Shown here one piece after another: positions 21,208 to 28,930 of a stretch of DNA of 50,805 nucleotides. The stretch is from Candidatus Kaiserbacteria bacterium (GTDB taxonomy: Bacteria > Patescibacteriota > Minisyncoccia > Phycocordibacterales > UBA2100), in the NCBI GenBank assembly GCA_019247335.1, contig JAFAPB010000070.1, positions 1-50,805 of the forward strand. The letters run 5' to 3'. The position numbers and the translations under genes are program-made. The stretch's first letter is position 1; each line of letters opens with the position of its first letter. A model generated the notes under the pieces. The model did no database searches and was not told the origin of the DNA. It was given only the letters and a program-made list of their open reading frames with translations.

Positions 21208-21213
21208 TATCAT
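21208..21213 (+). promoter_or_regulatory. Extended -10 box 6 nt before ATG 21220
   Basis: TATCAT with a TGC extension ends 6 nt upstream of the ATG, just after the rsmI stop codon. Confidence 0.6.
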
Positions 21214-21219
21214 TCATTT

Positions 21220-22248
21220 ATGCGGGGCTTTGAAAGCTTCAAACGATCCGACGCACTAGGCGGACGCACTAGGACCGGTAACTTCGCCGAACAAGCGGAG
21301 AAAGAGATGAACGAAGACATGCTTCAGGAGCATGCTGCCTGTGTAGAAAAGTACACAGAAACCGCCGCGACGATCTTAAATTGGCTAAAAGCTTTAGACC
21401 TAAAGGAAGTTGGCAATATTTTTTCCGAATATCTCACGAAATCCGGCATTCCCGTCGAACACTGGAATGTTGCGGAGAAATTCTATTTATATGAGGGCGT
21501 CGGTGATAACGAGATGGCATACAATTCCGCGTCAAATGCAATACGAATCAACGTTAAATATTATGACGAATTATTATTGAGATATGACGAGGACGAAGTC
21601 TTCGTGAGATTCATGCACGCGCTCTTCCACGAAACAGCGCATTCCACGAGCTACAACAAAATAGAATGGGACGTGGAATTTGGCGAAACTAATATGCGGG
21701 CGGATTTAAAACAGCAAACCGGCTTTGACGCCAATGTGGCGTCGAAGCGCATTGACAACGGACGGAAGAGCGATGAGCAAATGCGCGTTTTCGAGCTGTT
21801 CAATGAAGGTATTACCGAGCAAATTGCGCACGAAGTAGTGCTTGAGTATGTGAGGCGGCGGCCCACGAGTATTGAACCTTCAAAATTTAAGCGCACTACT
21901 ACAAATTACTTAGAAAGTGAAATATTCGAGGGCACAAACGATTACGATGCGGCGCGCCAAATGATTACAGCCATTGTCCTCAGTATTTCTGAGCAGACCA
22001 ACGTGCCGGAGAAAGTCGTATGGCGCGGATTCGTCCGTCAGTATTACACCGGAGAAATGACCCCCGGCGATGTGGTAGAGCTTCTCAACGAAACATTCGG
22101 AAGCAACTTCGGGGAGCGCATAGCTGAAGCAAAAGATGGTACTGATTTGCGCGAATTAGCCTTGTCTTTGCGCTCGTTAAGCACGCATTACCCGGATGTC
22201 GCGCAGAAATGGCTTGACCATCTTCATGTAACCCGCGGCGCACAGTAA
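21220..22248 (+). CDS. Zincin-like putative metallopeptidase
   Basis: The 342-aa product has HEXXH (H137-E138-T-A-H141, in HALFHETAHST) and a downstream NEGITE (195-200) that could supply the third zinc ligand, the gluzincin arrangement. No signal peptide is seen. Its middle resembles ArdC-like or antirestriction-associated zincins (SYNKIEW, preceded by an invariant-looking acidic stretch), but I cannot name the family with certainty. The coding sequence is AT-richer than its neighbours, suggesting acquisition. It starts 6 nt behind a TGCTATCAT box. Confidence 0.7.
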   Translation: MRGFESFKRSDALGGRTRTGNFAEQAEKEMNEDMLQEHAACVEKYTETAATILNWLKALDLKEVGNIFSEYLTKSGIPVEHWNVAEKFYLYEGVGDNEMAYNSASNAIRINVKYYDELLLRYDEDEVFVRFMHALFHETAHSTSYNKIEWDVEFGETNMRADLKQQTGFDANVASKRIDNGRKSDEQMRVFELFNEGITEQIAHEVVLEYVRRRPTSIEPSKFKRTTTNYLESEIFEGTNDYDAARQMITAIVLSISEQTNVPEKVVWRGFVRQYYTGEMTPGDVVELLNETFGSNFGERIAEAKDGTDLRELALSLRSLSTHYPDVAQKWLDHLHVTRGAQ

Positions 22249-22277
22249 GTTGAAAATAAGCGTGCGGACGACGGTGC

Positions 22278-22283
22278 TATACT
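22278..22283 (+). promoter_or_regulatory. Extended -10 box 6 nt before ATG 22290
   Basis: TGCTATACT ends 6 nt upstream of the start. The same nonamer occurs with the same spacing before the gene at 25334. Confidence 0.7.
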
Positions 22284-22289
22284 CGAGTT

Positions 22290-22478
22290 ATGACACTCGA
22301 CACCCTCATTATTCTCGCCGGCGTGCTCACCGCTACCCTGCCTTTCCTTGGATTTCCCCATAGTTGGGACACGGTGTTCTTCTTTTTGCTCGGCGTGTTC
22401 GTGATCGCGCTCGGCATCGTCGTGCGCCGCCGCAGAAAAGATCTCTCGCCTCGTCGCGACCCGCTTCTCGAAGAATAG
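22290..22478 (+). CDS. Small two-segment membrane protein (62 aa)
   Basis: The 62-aa product has two hydrophobic segments (about 3-20 and 27-45) split by FPHSWD, followed by a basic tail RRRRKDLSPRR that should stay in the cytoplasm. No family is recognised. The strong leaderless promoter and the 5-nt gap to the following gene support a real small gene at the head of an envelope operon. Confidence 0.65.
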   Translation: MTLDTLIILAGVLTATLPFLGFPHSWDTVFFFLLGVFVIALGIVVRRRRKDLSPRRDPLLEE

Positions 22479-22483
22479 TGACC

Positions 22484-23644
22484 ATGCCGGGAGTAAACAG
22501 AATGCATGCGGCGTTGGAATTCTCCCGACCCGCCCTCTGGGGGATCGCATTCGGCCTCGCGGTCGTCGCTGTCGTGTATATATACGAGGCCGCGAATATC
22601 GGCGGGCTCGGCTATACGCGCGACGCAGCAGCAGCGGTCGTCGCGACATCAACGCAGGTGCAGACGCCGCCTCCGCCGAAATATCCGCCGCTCGATAAAG
22701 CTGCTTACGACAAAAAGATGTGGCAACTCGCCAACGCGACGACGGCCGACCCCGTCATTCTCGTCGTCGCGACATCAAGCGCCTCTTCCACGAGCGCGAC
22801 ATCGACGCCTAAGAAAAAACCGCTCTGGCCGGTCACAGCCGCGCCGTATCCGAAAGACGGCGCGCTCCTGCCGTTCAATCGCATCGTCGCGTACTACGGC
22901 AATTTTTATTCAAAAGGCATGGGTGTCCTTGGTCAGTACCCGACGGATGTGATGCTGCAGAAACTCGCGTCGACGACGGAGGCGTGGCGCAAAGCCGATC
23001 CCGCGACGCCGGTCATTCCCGCGATCCACTACATCGTCGAGACGGCGCAGGGCAGCGCACAGGCAGACGGCACGTATCGCCTGCAGATGCCGGATAGCCA
23101 GATCGATCACGCGCTCGATCTAGCTACGCAGATCCACGGCATCGTCTTTCTCGATTTCCAGGTAGGGAAGAGCACGCTGCAGAAAGACCTGCCGGTCTAT
23201 GAGAAATATTTGAAAATGCCGAATGTGCACCTGGGCATCGATCCAGAGTTCTCGATGAAAGACGGCGTGCCGCCCGGAAGAGAGATCGGCACCTTCGACG
23301 CGAGTGACGTGAATTTCGCGGCGCAGTATCTCGCAAAACTCGTGGATGAGTATGACCTGCCGCCGAAAATCCTTATCGTGCATCGCTTCACTGAAGATAT
23401 GGTTACACATGCGAAACAGATCAAGCCGCTCCCCGAAGTGCAGATCGTGATGGATATGGACGGGTGGGGATCGAAGGCGAAAAAGACGGGCACGTACAAT
23501 CAGGTGATCTACCCCGAGCCCGTGCAGTTCACCGGATTCAAGCTCTTTTACAAAAATGACATTCTGCCGCCCTCGACCGGCATGTTTACGCCCAAGGAGC
23601 TGCTGCTTTTCAAGCCGCAGCCGATCTACATCCAATATCAGTAG
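22484..23644 (+). CDS. Exported protein of unknown function, possible TIM-barrel
   Basis: The 386-aa product has an N-terminal membrane anchor (about 18-36), a low-complexity Thr/Ser/Pro linker with TSTP-like runs (to about residue 110) and a globular domain. The domain contains FNRIVAYYGNFYSKGMGVLG, YIVETAQG, GIVFLDFQVGKSTLQKDLP and VHLGIDPEFSM, a strand-helix pattern with acidic residues at strand ends that resembles glycoside-hydrolase-like barrels. No named family is certain. The ATG at 22484 follows the small membrane gene by 5 nt (22502 possible). Confidence 0.65.
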   Translation: MPGVNRMHAALEFSRPALWGIAFGLAVVAVVYIYEAANIGGLGYTRDAAAAVVATSTQVQTPPPPKYPPLDKAAYDKKMWQLANATTADPVILVVATSSASSTSATSTPKKKPLWPVTAAPYPKDGALLPFNRIVAYYGNFYSKGMGVLGQYPTDVMLQKLASTTEAWRKADPATPVIPAIHYIVETAQGSAQADGTYRLQMPDSQIDHALDLATQIHGIVFLDFQVGKSTLQKDLPVYEKYLKMPNVHLGIDPEFSMKDGVPPGREIGTFDASDVNFAAQYLAKLVDEYDLPPKILIVHRFTEDMVTHAKQIKPLPEVQIVMDMDGWGSKAKKTGTYNQVIYPEPVQFTGFKLFYKNDILPPSTGMFTPKELLLFKPQPIYIQYQ

Positions 23645-23655
23645 CCGCAGGATGA

Positions 23656-23661
23656 TAAAAT
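23656..23661 (+). promoter_or_regulatory. -10 box 8 nt before ATG 23670
   Basis: TAAAAT lies 8 nt upstream of the L,D-transpeptidase fusion gene, near-leaderless spacing. Confidence 0.4.
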
Positions 23662-23669
23662 TTCGGTAA

Positions 23670-25301
23670 ATGGCCCGAACGGATGATCCAAAACCTTTGG
23701 CTGATCGCTTGCGCGCGATCGGCATGCCGAGCGATATCATCGTGAATCGGCTCGTGCTCGAAGGCTGGAGCGAGGATGCGGCGCGCGCCGCGCTCGGCAC
23801 CGCGGGCGCGCCGGCGCCGCTGGCACCGCAAATCGCGACGCCAAGCTCCGCAGAATCGCCTGCACCGATCACCGCAGCCCCCACAGCGGAAGTATCAGCG
23901 TCCCCCATAGCTGCAAATGTCCGTACCGCGCCCATGGCGACCGGTCGCGGCGTCTCCTACCGCACGTTGAGCGGGATATTGCTCGTCCTCGTCGCGCTCG
24001 GCGTGTCTGCGTATTTCTATATCGCGCCACCGCGTGTGTATTCGATCTCAATTCCCGGAATGGAGGCCAGTTCGACGCTGCCTCTGCAGTACGGCGCGCT
24101 TCCGGCGCTCTCGGACCCTGATTATTACGCGAGCGTCAAAGCGAACATGATCAAAAGCGCGGCATCGTTCATCGATGCGAATCTCGAGACCATGCAGCTG
24201 AATGTATATGTGAATGGCACGTCGACCCTCACGGTCCCGATCCTCGCGAAGGGCAAAGTCGGATCGTGGTGGGAGACCCCAGCGGGCATTTATTCCATCC
24301 AGACCAAAGAGACGAATCATCTCTCCTCGATCGGCGATGTGTATATGCCGTACAGCATGGATTTTCAAGGCAACTTTTTCATCCATGGCTGGCCATATTA
24401 TCCGGACGGGACGCCCGTCTCGACCTCGTATTCCGGCGGCTGCATCAGACTTTCGACGGACGACGCGAAAAAAGTGTTCGATATAGCGAAAGTCGGGATG
24501 CCGGTCGTCGTTTACAACAGCGCGGCCGTCGGCGATGATTTTGACTATCAGCTCAAGGCGCCGTCGATCTCGGCGCAGGATTATCTCGTCGCCGACCTCG
24601 CGAACGGCACCGTCCTCGTAAGCCAGAATGCCTCGTCGACGGCGCCGATCGCGTCGGTCACGAAGCTCATCACCGCGCTCGTCGCGACCGAGTACATCAA
24701 TCTCGACAAAGAGATCACCGTACCGTCATCCGCGATCGTGTATACCTCGGTGCCGCGATTGCGCGCCGGAAGCTTGGTCAAAGCGTACGACCTCCTCTTT
24801 TTGCTCTTGCAGGAGTCATCCAACGAAGCCGCGGAGACGCTCGCGGCGGAAAAGGGCCGCGCGCAGTTCGTCAGCTACATGAATCAAAAGGCGAAGGCGA
24901 TCGGGCTTACGAATACCGTGTTCACCGATCCGTCGGGCGCGAAAGCCGATGTCTCCACGCCGGAGGATCTCTTCAAGCTGCTCAAATATATCTATGCGAA
25001 CCGCCGCTTCGTCTTCGGTATCACGACGGGGGAGATTACCGATTCCGCGTACGGCGCGCCGTCGTTCAAGAACATCCAGAATTTCAACCAGATCAAGGGT
25101 GCAAGCGCGAAACTTATCGGCGGCAAGGTGGGGCAGACGACCGAAGCGGGCGAGACGTATGCGGGCATTTTCCAGGTTGATGTCGGCGGCGTGCCGCGCG
25201 ATATCGCGGTTATCGTGCTCGGCTCGCATGATTCGCCGTCGGACGTCGCGAAGCTGCTGAACTTCGTCCATAGCCAGTACGCGCCCGCGCAGAGTCCGTA
25301 A
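23670..25301 (+). CDS. L,D-transpeptidase (YkuD) fused to D-alanyl-D-alanine carboxypeptidase (S11)
   Basis: The 543-aa protein has a helical UBA-like N terminus (8-42), an Ala/Pro linker, a membrane anchor (101-118) and two periplasmic-type enzyme domains. The first (about 175-285) is a YkuD L,D-transpeptidase with H239-G and S-x-G-C258-I-R. The second (about 300-540) is an S11 carboxypeptidase with S329-VTK (SxxK), S383-S-N (SxN) and K486-VG (KTG-like). Carboxypeptidases trim pentapeptides to the tetrapeptides that L,D-transpeptidases use as donors, so the fusion could couple both steps of 3-3 cross-linking. All catalytic motifs are intact. Confidence 0.92.
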   Translation: MARTDDPKPLADRLRAIGMPSDIIVNRLVLEGWSEDAARAALGTAGAPAPLAPQIATPSSAESPAPITAAPTAEVSASPIAANVRTAPMATGRGVSYRTLSGILLVLVALGVSAYFYIAPPRVYSISIPGMEASSTLPLQYGALPALSDPDYYASVKANMIKSAASFIDANLETMQLNVYVNGTSTLTVPILAKGKVGSWWETPAGIYSIQTKETNHLSSIGDVYMPYSMDFQGNFFIHGWPYYPDGTPVSTSYSGGCIRLSTDDAKKVFDIAKVGMPVVVYNSAAVGDDFDYQLKAPSISAQDYLVADLANGTVLVSQNASSTAPIASVTKLITALVATEYINLDKEITVPSSAIVYTSVPRLRAGSLVKAYDLLFLLLQESSNEAAETLAAEKGRAQFVSYMNQKAKAIGLTNTVFTDPSGAKADVSTPEDLFKLLKYIYANRRFVFGITTGEITDSAYGAPSFKNIQNFNQIKGASAKLIGGKVGQTTEAGETYAGIFQVDVGGVPRDIAVIVLGSHDSPSDVAKLLNFVHSQYAPAQSP

Positions 25302-25321
25302 ATAAAAAGGGCGACCTTTGC

Positions 25322-25327
25322 TATACT
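25322..25327 (+). promoter_or_regulatory. Extended -10 box 6 nt before ATG 25334
   Basis: TGCTATACT ends exactly 6 nt before the ATG of the TraG/VirD4-like ATPase gene. Confidence 0.7.
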
Positions 25328-25333
25328 TCGAGT

Positions 25334-27250
25334 ATGTCAGATCACGCCCATCACGAAGGACATCACGGAGGGAAGATCCATCCCGATCATCACGACGACG
25401 ATCGACGCATCACCTATTTCGCGACGACCCACACGCGCGGGAAGCGCGAGATGTTCGGCATCCGCGCCATCGATCGCGGCAAACACGTCTACGTGATCGG
25501 CAAGACCGGTATGGGTAAATCGACCATGCTCGAGAACATGGCGATCCAGGATATCCAGAACGGCGAAGGCATCGCATTCATCGATCCGCACGGATCGACG
25601 GCGGAGAAGCTGCTCGATTTCATCCCGCAGAGCCGCATCAAAGACGTCGTCTACTTCGCGCCGTTCGACACTGACTTTCCGCTCGGCTTCAACGTCATGG
25701 AGGATGTGGGCTATGACAAGCGGCACCTCGTCGTCTCGGGCCTCATGGGCGCCTTAAAACGCATCTGGGTCGACGCGTGGTCAGCGCGTATGGAATACAT
25801 TCTGCAGAACACGCTCCTCGCCTTGCTCGAGTACCCGGATTCCACGCTTCTCGACGTCAACCGCATGCTCACCAACAAGACCTTCAGGAACGCGGTCATC
25901 GAGAAAATCACCGACCCGATCGTGAAAGCGTTTTGGGTGGAAGAGTTCGCGGGCTTCACCGATACGTACACGAGAGAGGCGACGCCGGCGATCCAAAACA
26001 AGATCGGCCAATTCACCGCGAATCCGTTGATCCGCAACATCGTGGGGCAGGCGCATTCGTCATTCGATCTGCGCAAGATCATGGACGAAAAGAAGATTTT
26101 CATCGTCAATCTCTCCAAGGGCCGGATGGGCGAGACCAATGCGAGCCTGCTCGGCTCCATGCTCACGGTGAAGATCTACCTCGCCGCTATGTCGCGCGCC
26201 GACGAGCCTGCGGCGCGCATCGCGCGGCTGCCGCGCTTCTACTTCTACGTCGACGAATTCCAGTCGATGATGAACGAGGCGTTTGCCGATATTCTCTCTG
26301 AATCGCGCAAATACAAGCTCGCGCTCACGCTCGCGAACCAATACATCGAGCAGATGGAAGAAGAGGTCCGCGATGCGGTTTTCGGCAACGTCGGCACGCT
26401 CATCGTCTTCCGCGTCGGTCCTTTTGATGCCGAAGTTCTCGAGACGGTTTTCAAGCCGACATTTTTGCCGGAGGACCTTGTCGGCTTGGGCTTGGGACAG
26501 ATCTATCTCACGCTCATGATCGACGGGGTCGGATCCGCGCCGTTTTCCGCTGAAACTATCCCTCCGATCGAAGCGCCCGCGATCTCATACCGCGACGACG
26601 TGGTCGAATCCTCACGCGCGCAGTATGGCCGCATCCGCGCCGAAGTCGAATCAGCGATCAATAGCAAGCAACTCGAATTCGTGCCGCCGCCTAAGGAGAA
26701 AAAAGAGCGGCGCGACGGGCCGCGCGGCGGTGTGCGCGATCAGGGAACGGAGCCGCGCTCGCTCCTCGCCGGCATCGTGAAGCGCGAAGAGCCGCGCCCG
26801 GCAGCACCACCCGTGCGCGAGCCGCAGCCGCAATCGCAACAGCATGCGGCCCCTCGCCGGCAGGAAGCGCCGCGCCCGAACGAAGCCGTCGCACGCAATT
26901 CGCTCAAAGAGGCGATCGAGCGAGCGCGCGCCGAGAGCGCCGGGTCTGCAGCTCCAGCCGCGCCATCAAAATCCCCGTTGGAAGTACTCCGCGATCGCCG
27001 CGAGCAAAAAGAAGCGCGCGCGGGAGGGGAGAAGCCCAACCAGAACCGAGAGCCGCGCCGGGAGGAGCCGCGCCAAGCGCAGCCGAAGCGGGAAGAATCG
27101 CGTAAAGAAGAGCCGAAGCGCGAGGAGCGCAAGGAAGAACCCCGTCCGCAGTTGAAGGAAATCCAGCAGGATCACGCGCACGCCGAGGTCTCTCACCGCA
27201 CGCTTCAAGAAGTGCTCAACGGCCACAAGCGCGACTACGACGACCTATAG
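25334..27250 (+). CDS. TraG/VirD4-like ATPase with histidine-rich N terminus and disordered tail
   Basis: The 638-aa product has a P-loop GKTGMGKST (56-64) and Walker B-like FYFYVDEFQ (about 303-311). Others are DPHGSTAEKLLDFIP, LTLANQYIEQM and FKPTFLPEDL, all features of the DUF87/TraM-recognition ATPases related to VirD4 coupling proteins. N-terminal membrane segments usual in VirD4 are absent. Residues 4-22 are strongly histidine-rich and may bind metal. The C-terminal 180 residues are Arg/Glu/Pro/Gln-rich and probably disordered. Possible roles are DNA transfer, DNA uptake or a pilus-like machine; no other secretion gene is adjacent. Confidence 0.82.
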   Translation: MSDHAHHEGHHGGKIHPDHHDDDRRITYFATTHTRGKREMFGIRAIDRGKHVYVIGKTGMGKSTMLENMAIQDIQNGEGIAFIDPHGSTAEKLLDFIPQSRIKDVVYFAPFDTDFPLGFNVMEDVGYDKRHLVVSGLMGALKRIWVDAWSARMEYILQNTLLALLEYPDSTLLDVNRMLTNKTFRNAVIEKITDPIVKAFWVEEFAGFTDTYTREATPAIQNKIGQFTANPLIRNIVGQAHSSFDLRKIMDEKKIFIVNLSKGRMGETNASLLGSMLTVKIYLAAMSRADEPAARIARLPRFYFYVDEFQSMMNEAFADILSESRKYKLALTLANQYIEQMEEEVRDAVFGNVGTLIVFRVGPFDAEVLETVFKPTFLPEDLVGLGLGQIYLTLMIDGVGSAPFSAETIPPIEAPAISYRDDVVESSRAQYGRIRAEVESAINSKQLEFVPPPKEKKERRDGPRGGVRDQGTEPRSLLAGIVKREEPRPAAPPVREPQPQSQQHAAPRRQEAPRPNEAVARNSLKEAIERARAESAGSAAPAAPSKSPLEVLRDRREQKEARAGGEKPNQNREPRREEPRQAQPKREESRKEEPKREERKEEPRPQLKEIQQDHAHAEVSHRTLQEVLNGHKRDYDDL

Positions 27251-27259
27251 TTATCCACA
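27251..27259 (+). other. Perfect DnaA box (TTATCCACA)
   Basis: The exact consensus 9-mer directly follows the stop codon of the ATPase gene. A second perfect box in inverse orientation lies 400 nt downstream. Confidence 0.55.
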
Positions 27260-27302
27260 TCGCTGGTCGCTGGGCTTTCTGCCCAAATATGCATAATGAA
27301 AA

Positions 27303-27593
27303 GACCTGCCATTTCACGATGATAGGATTAGTCGCTAGCCTCGCATTCTATGCTAGGAGGGTGGCTTCGATCTGCCTTGAATCGCTAGGACAAGACTAGC
27401 CCTAGATACCGTAGGCGATCATTCGTAAGGCGGTACGGTGACCCGAAGTTGAGTACGGGATTGCGGGAAAATCAAACCGATAGTCCCTATCTTTCAAAAG
27501 GAGATTAGTCATCAAGTGGAGGAAGGTTGTAACGAAGCATTCGGTTCTTAACGCCCCAAAAGGAGACCCCTGCAGCGATGCAGGGGTTTCTCC
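27303..27593 (+). ncRNA. Candidate structured RNA of unknown class
   Basis: This gene-free stretch has an upstream CATAAT box (27292-27297), several local stems (CTAGC/GCTAG at about 27335-27356; ACCCG/CGGGA near 27441-27459; GATAG/CTATC near 27479-27491) and an intrinsic terminator at its end. GACTA (27394) can pair with TAGTC (27481), reminiscent of P7 of group I introns, but the other intron elements are out of order. It does not match tmRNA, RNase P RNA or SRP RNA consensus as far as I can judge. Confidence 0.4.
27562..27593 (+). terminator. Intrinsic terminator-like hairpin
   Basis: CCCCTGCA/TGCAGGGG is an 8-bp perfect stem with a GCGA loop, extended by GGAGA/TCTCC across a 2-nt bulge. 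The T tract (TTTCTCC) is weak. Confidence 0.6.
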
Positions 27594-27658
27594 ATTCACG
27601 ATGACTATGTTCGAACTCCATAATTATAAGAGAGCTTTATGACATCGAGATTAATTAA

Positions 27659-27667
27659 TGTGGATAA
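27659..27667 (-). other. Perfect DnaA box, inverse orientation
   Basis: TGTGGATAA, the reverse complement of TTATCCACA, sits at the end of an AT-rich stretch (about 27605-27667) just before the insertion sequence. Confidence 0.55.
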
Positions 27668-27678
27668 TACGGCTCGGT

Positions 27679-28845
27679 GAGCGCTCGCTGTCGCCTTTTG
27701 TAATTAGATGCGAATTCTATCGGGGAACATTATGCTCAATGCCGCCATGATCTCACCCCAATTATGAATCGGATGAATCCATTTCTCGGTAATTGCAACT
27801 TGAGCTAGCCACAATAACTTAAGTACGGCTTCGTCATGCGGGAATACGATCGTAGTTTTCGTTACTCTTCGAAATTGTCGGTTGAGATTCTCAATTGCAT
27901 TTGTGCTGTAGATCAATTTTCGTATCGCGCTGGGGTATTCGAAGAACGTGTTCAGTTCTTGCCAGCGATCCTCCCAACTCTTCAGGTAAGGTCGATACTG
28001 TGGCCATTTCCGTATCACTTCATTGAGTGCTTCGATGCCTGACTCTTCAGTTGGCGCCGCGTAAATTTCTCTCAAATCCTCACAAAACTCCTTGCGATGT
28101 TTTGTCGGAACAAACATCATAGTGTGTCGAATTTGATGAATAATACAGACTTGAATCTGAGCCAATGGGTAGATGTTCTTAATCGCTTCAGGGAATCCTT
28201 TTAGCCCATCAACGCAAACTATTAACGCGTCTTCAGTGCCACGATTCTTAATCTCATTTAGCACGCCCATCCAGAACTTAGAACTTTCCGAATCGCTAAC
28301 CCAAAAGCCGAGCAGTTCTTTTTGTCCGGTTATTGTCACGCCCATTGCCACATAAGCGACCCTGGCTGCGACTCTTCCTGCTTCCCGCACGTTGAAGCGC
28401 AAACCATCTAAGAAGATTATTGCGTACGTTGTCGGTAAGACTCGCGACTGCCACTCTTTTATTAACGGAAAGACCTTATCCGTTATTGACGATACAGACG
28501 ACGGGGAAACCTCAACGCTACGCTGTGAGCGCATGTGGTTTGAGATTTCACGGGTTGAGAGGCCTTTGGCATACAGATCAATGATAATCGCCTCATTATC
28601 ATTTGTGACAATGTCTTGCCACGCTCTTGGTAATACAATCGGCTTTTCAGCGGTCTCGGTTTTCGATGCCTCTTCCTCTTCGAGATTCTGAACAGCTACT
28701 CTCTCGCCCGCCTCTCTTTCTGCTAACGCTCGCTCTGCAGCTTCGCGGGCTTTCAGTTGACCAATAAAGTCCATATCCTCCCATCCTCTAGATATCCCAT
28801 TAGTTTTCATATGCTTATTTTGTTAATGCAACATTCGAAGCGCTC
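27679..28845 (-). mobile_element. IS256-family insertion sequence
   Basis: The element is defined by its complete transposase gene. Candidate imperfect terminal repeats start with GAGCGCT at both ends (27679-27685 and the inverse at 28839-28845), and resemblance continues for about 20 nt. No clear target duplication is seen, so the ends are tentative. Base composition is AT-richer than the chromosome. Confidence 0.7.
27704..28810 (-). CDS. IS256-family (Mutator-type) transposase
   Basis: The 368-aa DDE transposase keeps D135 (FLDGLRFNV), D201 (VCVDGLKGFPEAI) and E307 (YSTNAIENLNRQFRR), plus the family C-x2-H motif (VCIIHQIRHT). The N-terminal DNA-binding part is present but short, with a Glu/Ala-rich stretch (20-55). 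The gene is intact and probably functional. It lies between the DnaA-box region and the glycan island and runs opposite to both flanking genes. IS256 elements move by a copy-out-paste-in route through a circular intermediate. Confidence 0.95.
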   Translation of the reverse strand: MKTNGISRGWEDMDFIGQLKAREAAERALAEREAGERVAVQNLEEEEASKTETAEKPIVLPRAWQDIVTNDNEAIIIDLYAKGLSTREISNHMRSQRSVEVSPSSVSSITDKVFPLIKEWQSRVLPTTYAIIFLDGLRFNVREAGRVAARVAYVAMGVTITGQKELLGFWVSDSESSKFWMGVLNEIKNRGTEDALIVCVDGLKGFPEAIKNIYPLAQIQVCIIHQIRHTMMFVPTKHRKEFCEDLREIYAAPTEESGIEALNEVIRKWPQYRPYLKSWEDRWQELNTFFEYPSAIRKLIYSTNAIENLNRQFRRVTKTTIVFPHDEAVLKLLWLAQVAITEKWIHPIHNWGEIMAALSIMFPDRIRI

Positions 28846-28930
28846 CCGGCCGCGCGCTTAAGCATTTCAAAGACGAATGAAAATCCGTTGAGGACTCGCT
28901 TCACGCCAAAGTAAGATGTAAGGTAGTGTC

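Noticed and set aside
27303..27593. Group I intron
   Set aside because: GACTA/TAGTC could form a P7, but the GCGGGAAA-like P element lies between them rather than upstream, and no interrupted gene flanks the region.
27671..28853. Target-site duplication of the IS256 element
   Set aside because: Comparing 8-9 nt outside the candidate ends gives no identical pair, so no duplication can be claimed.
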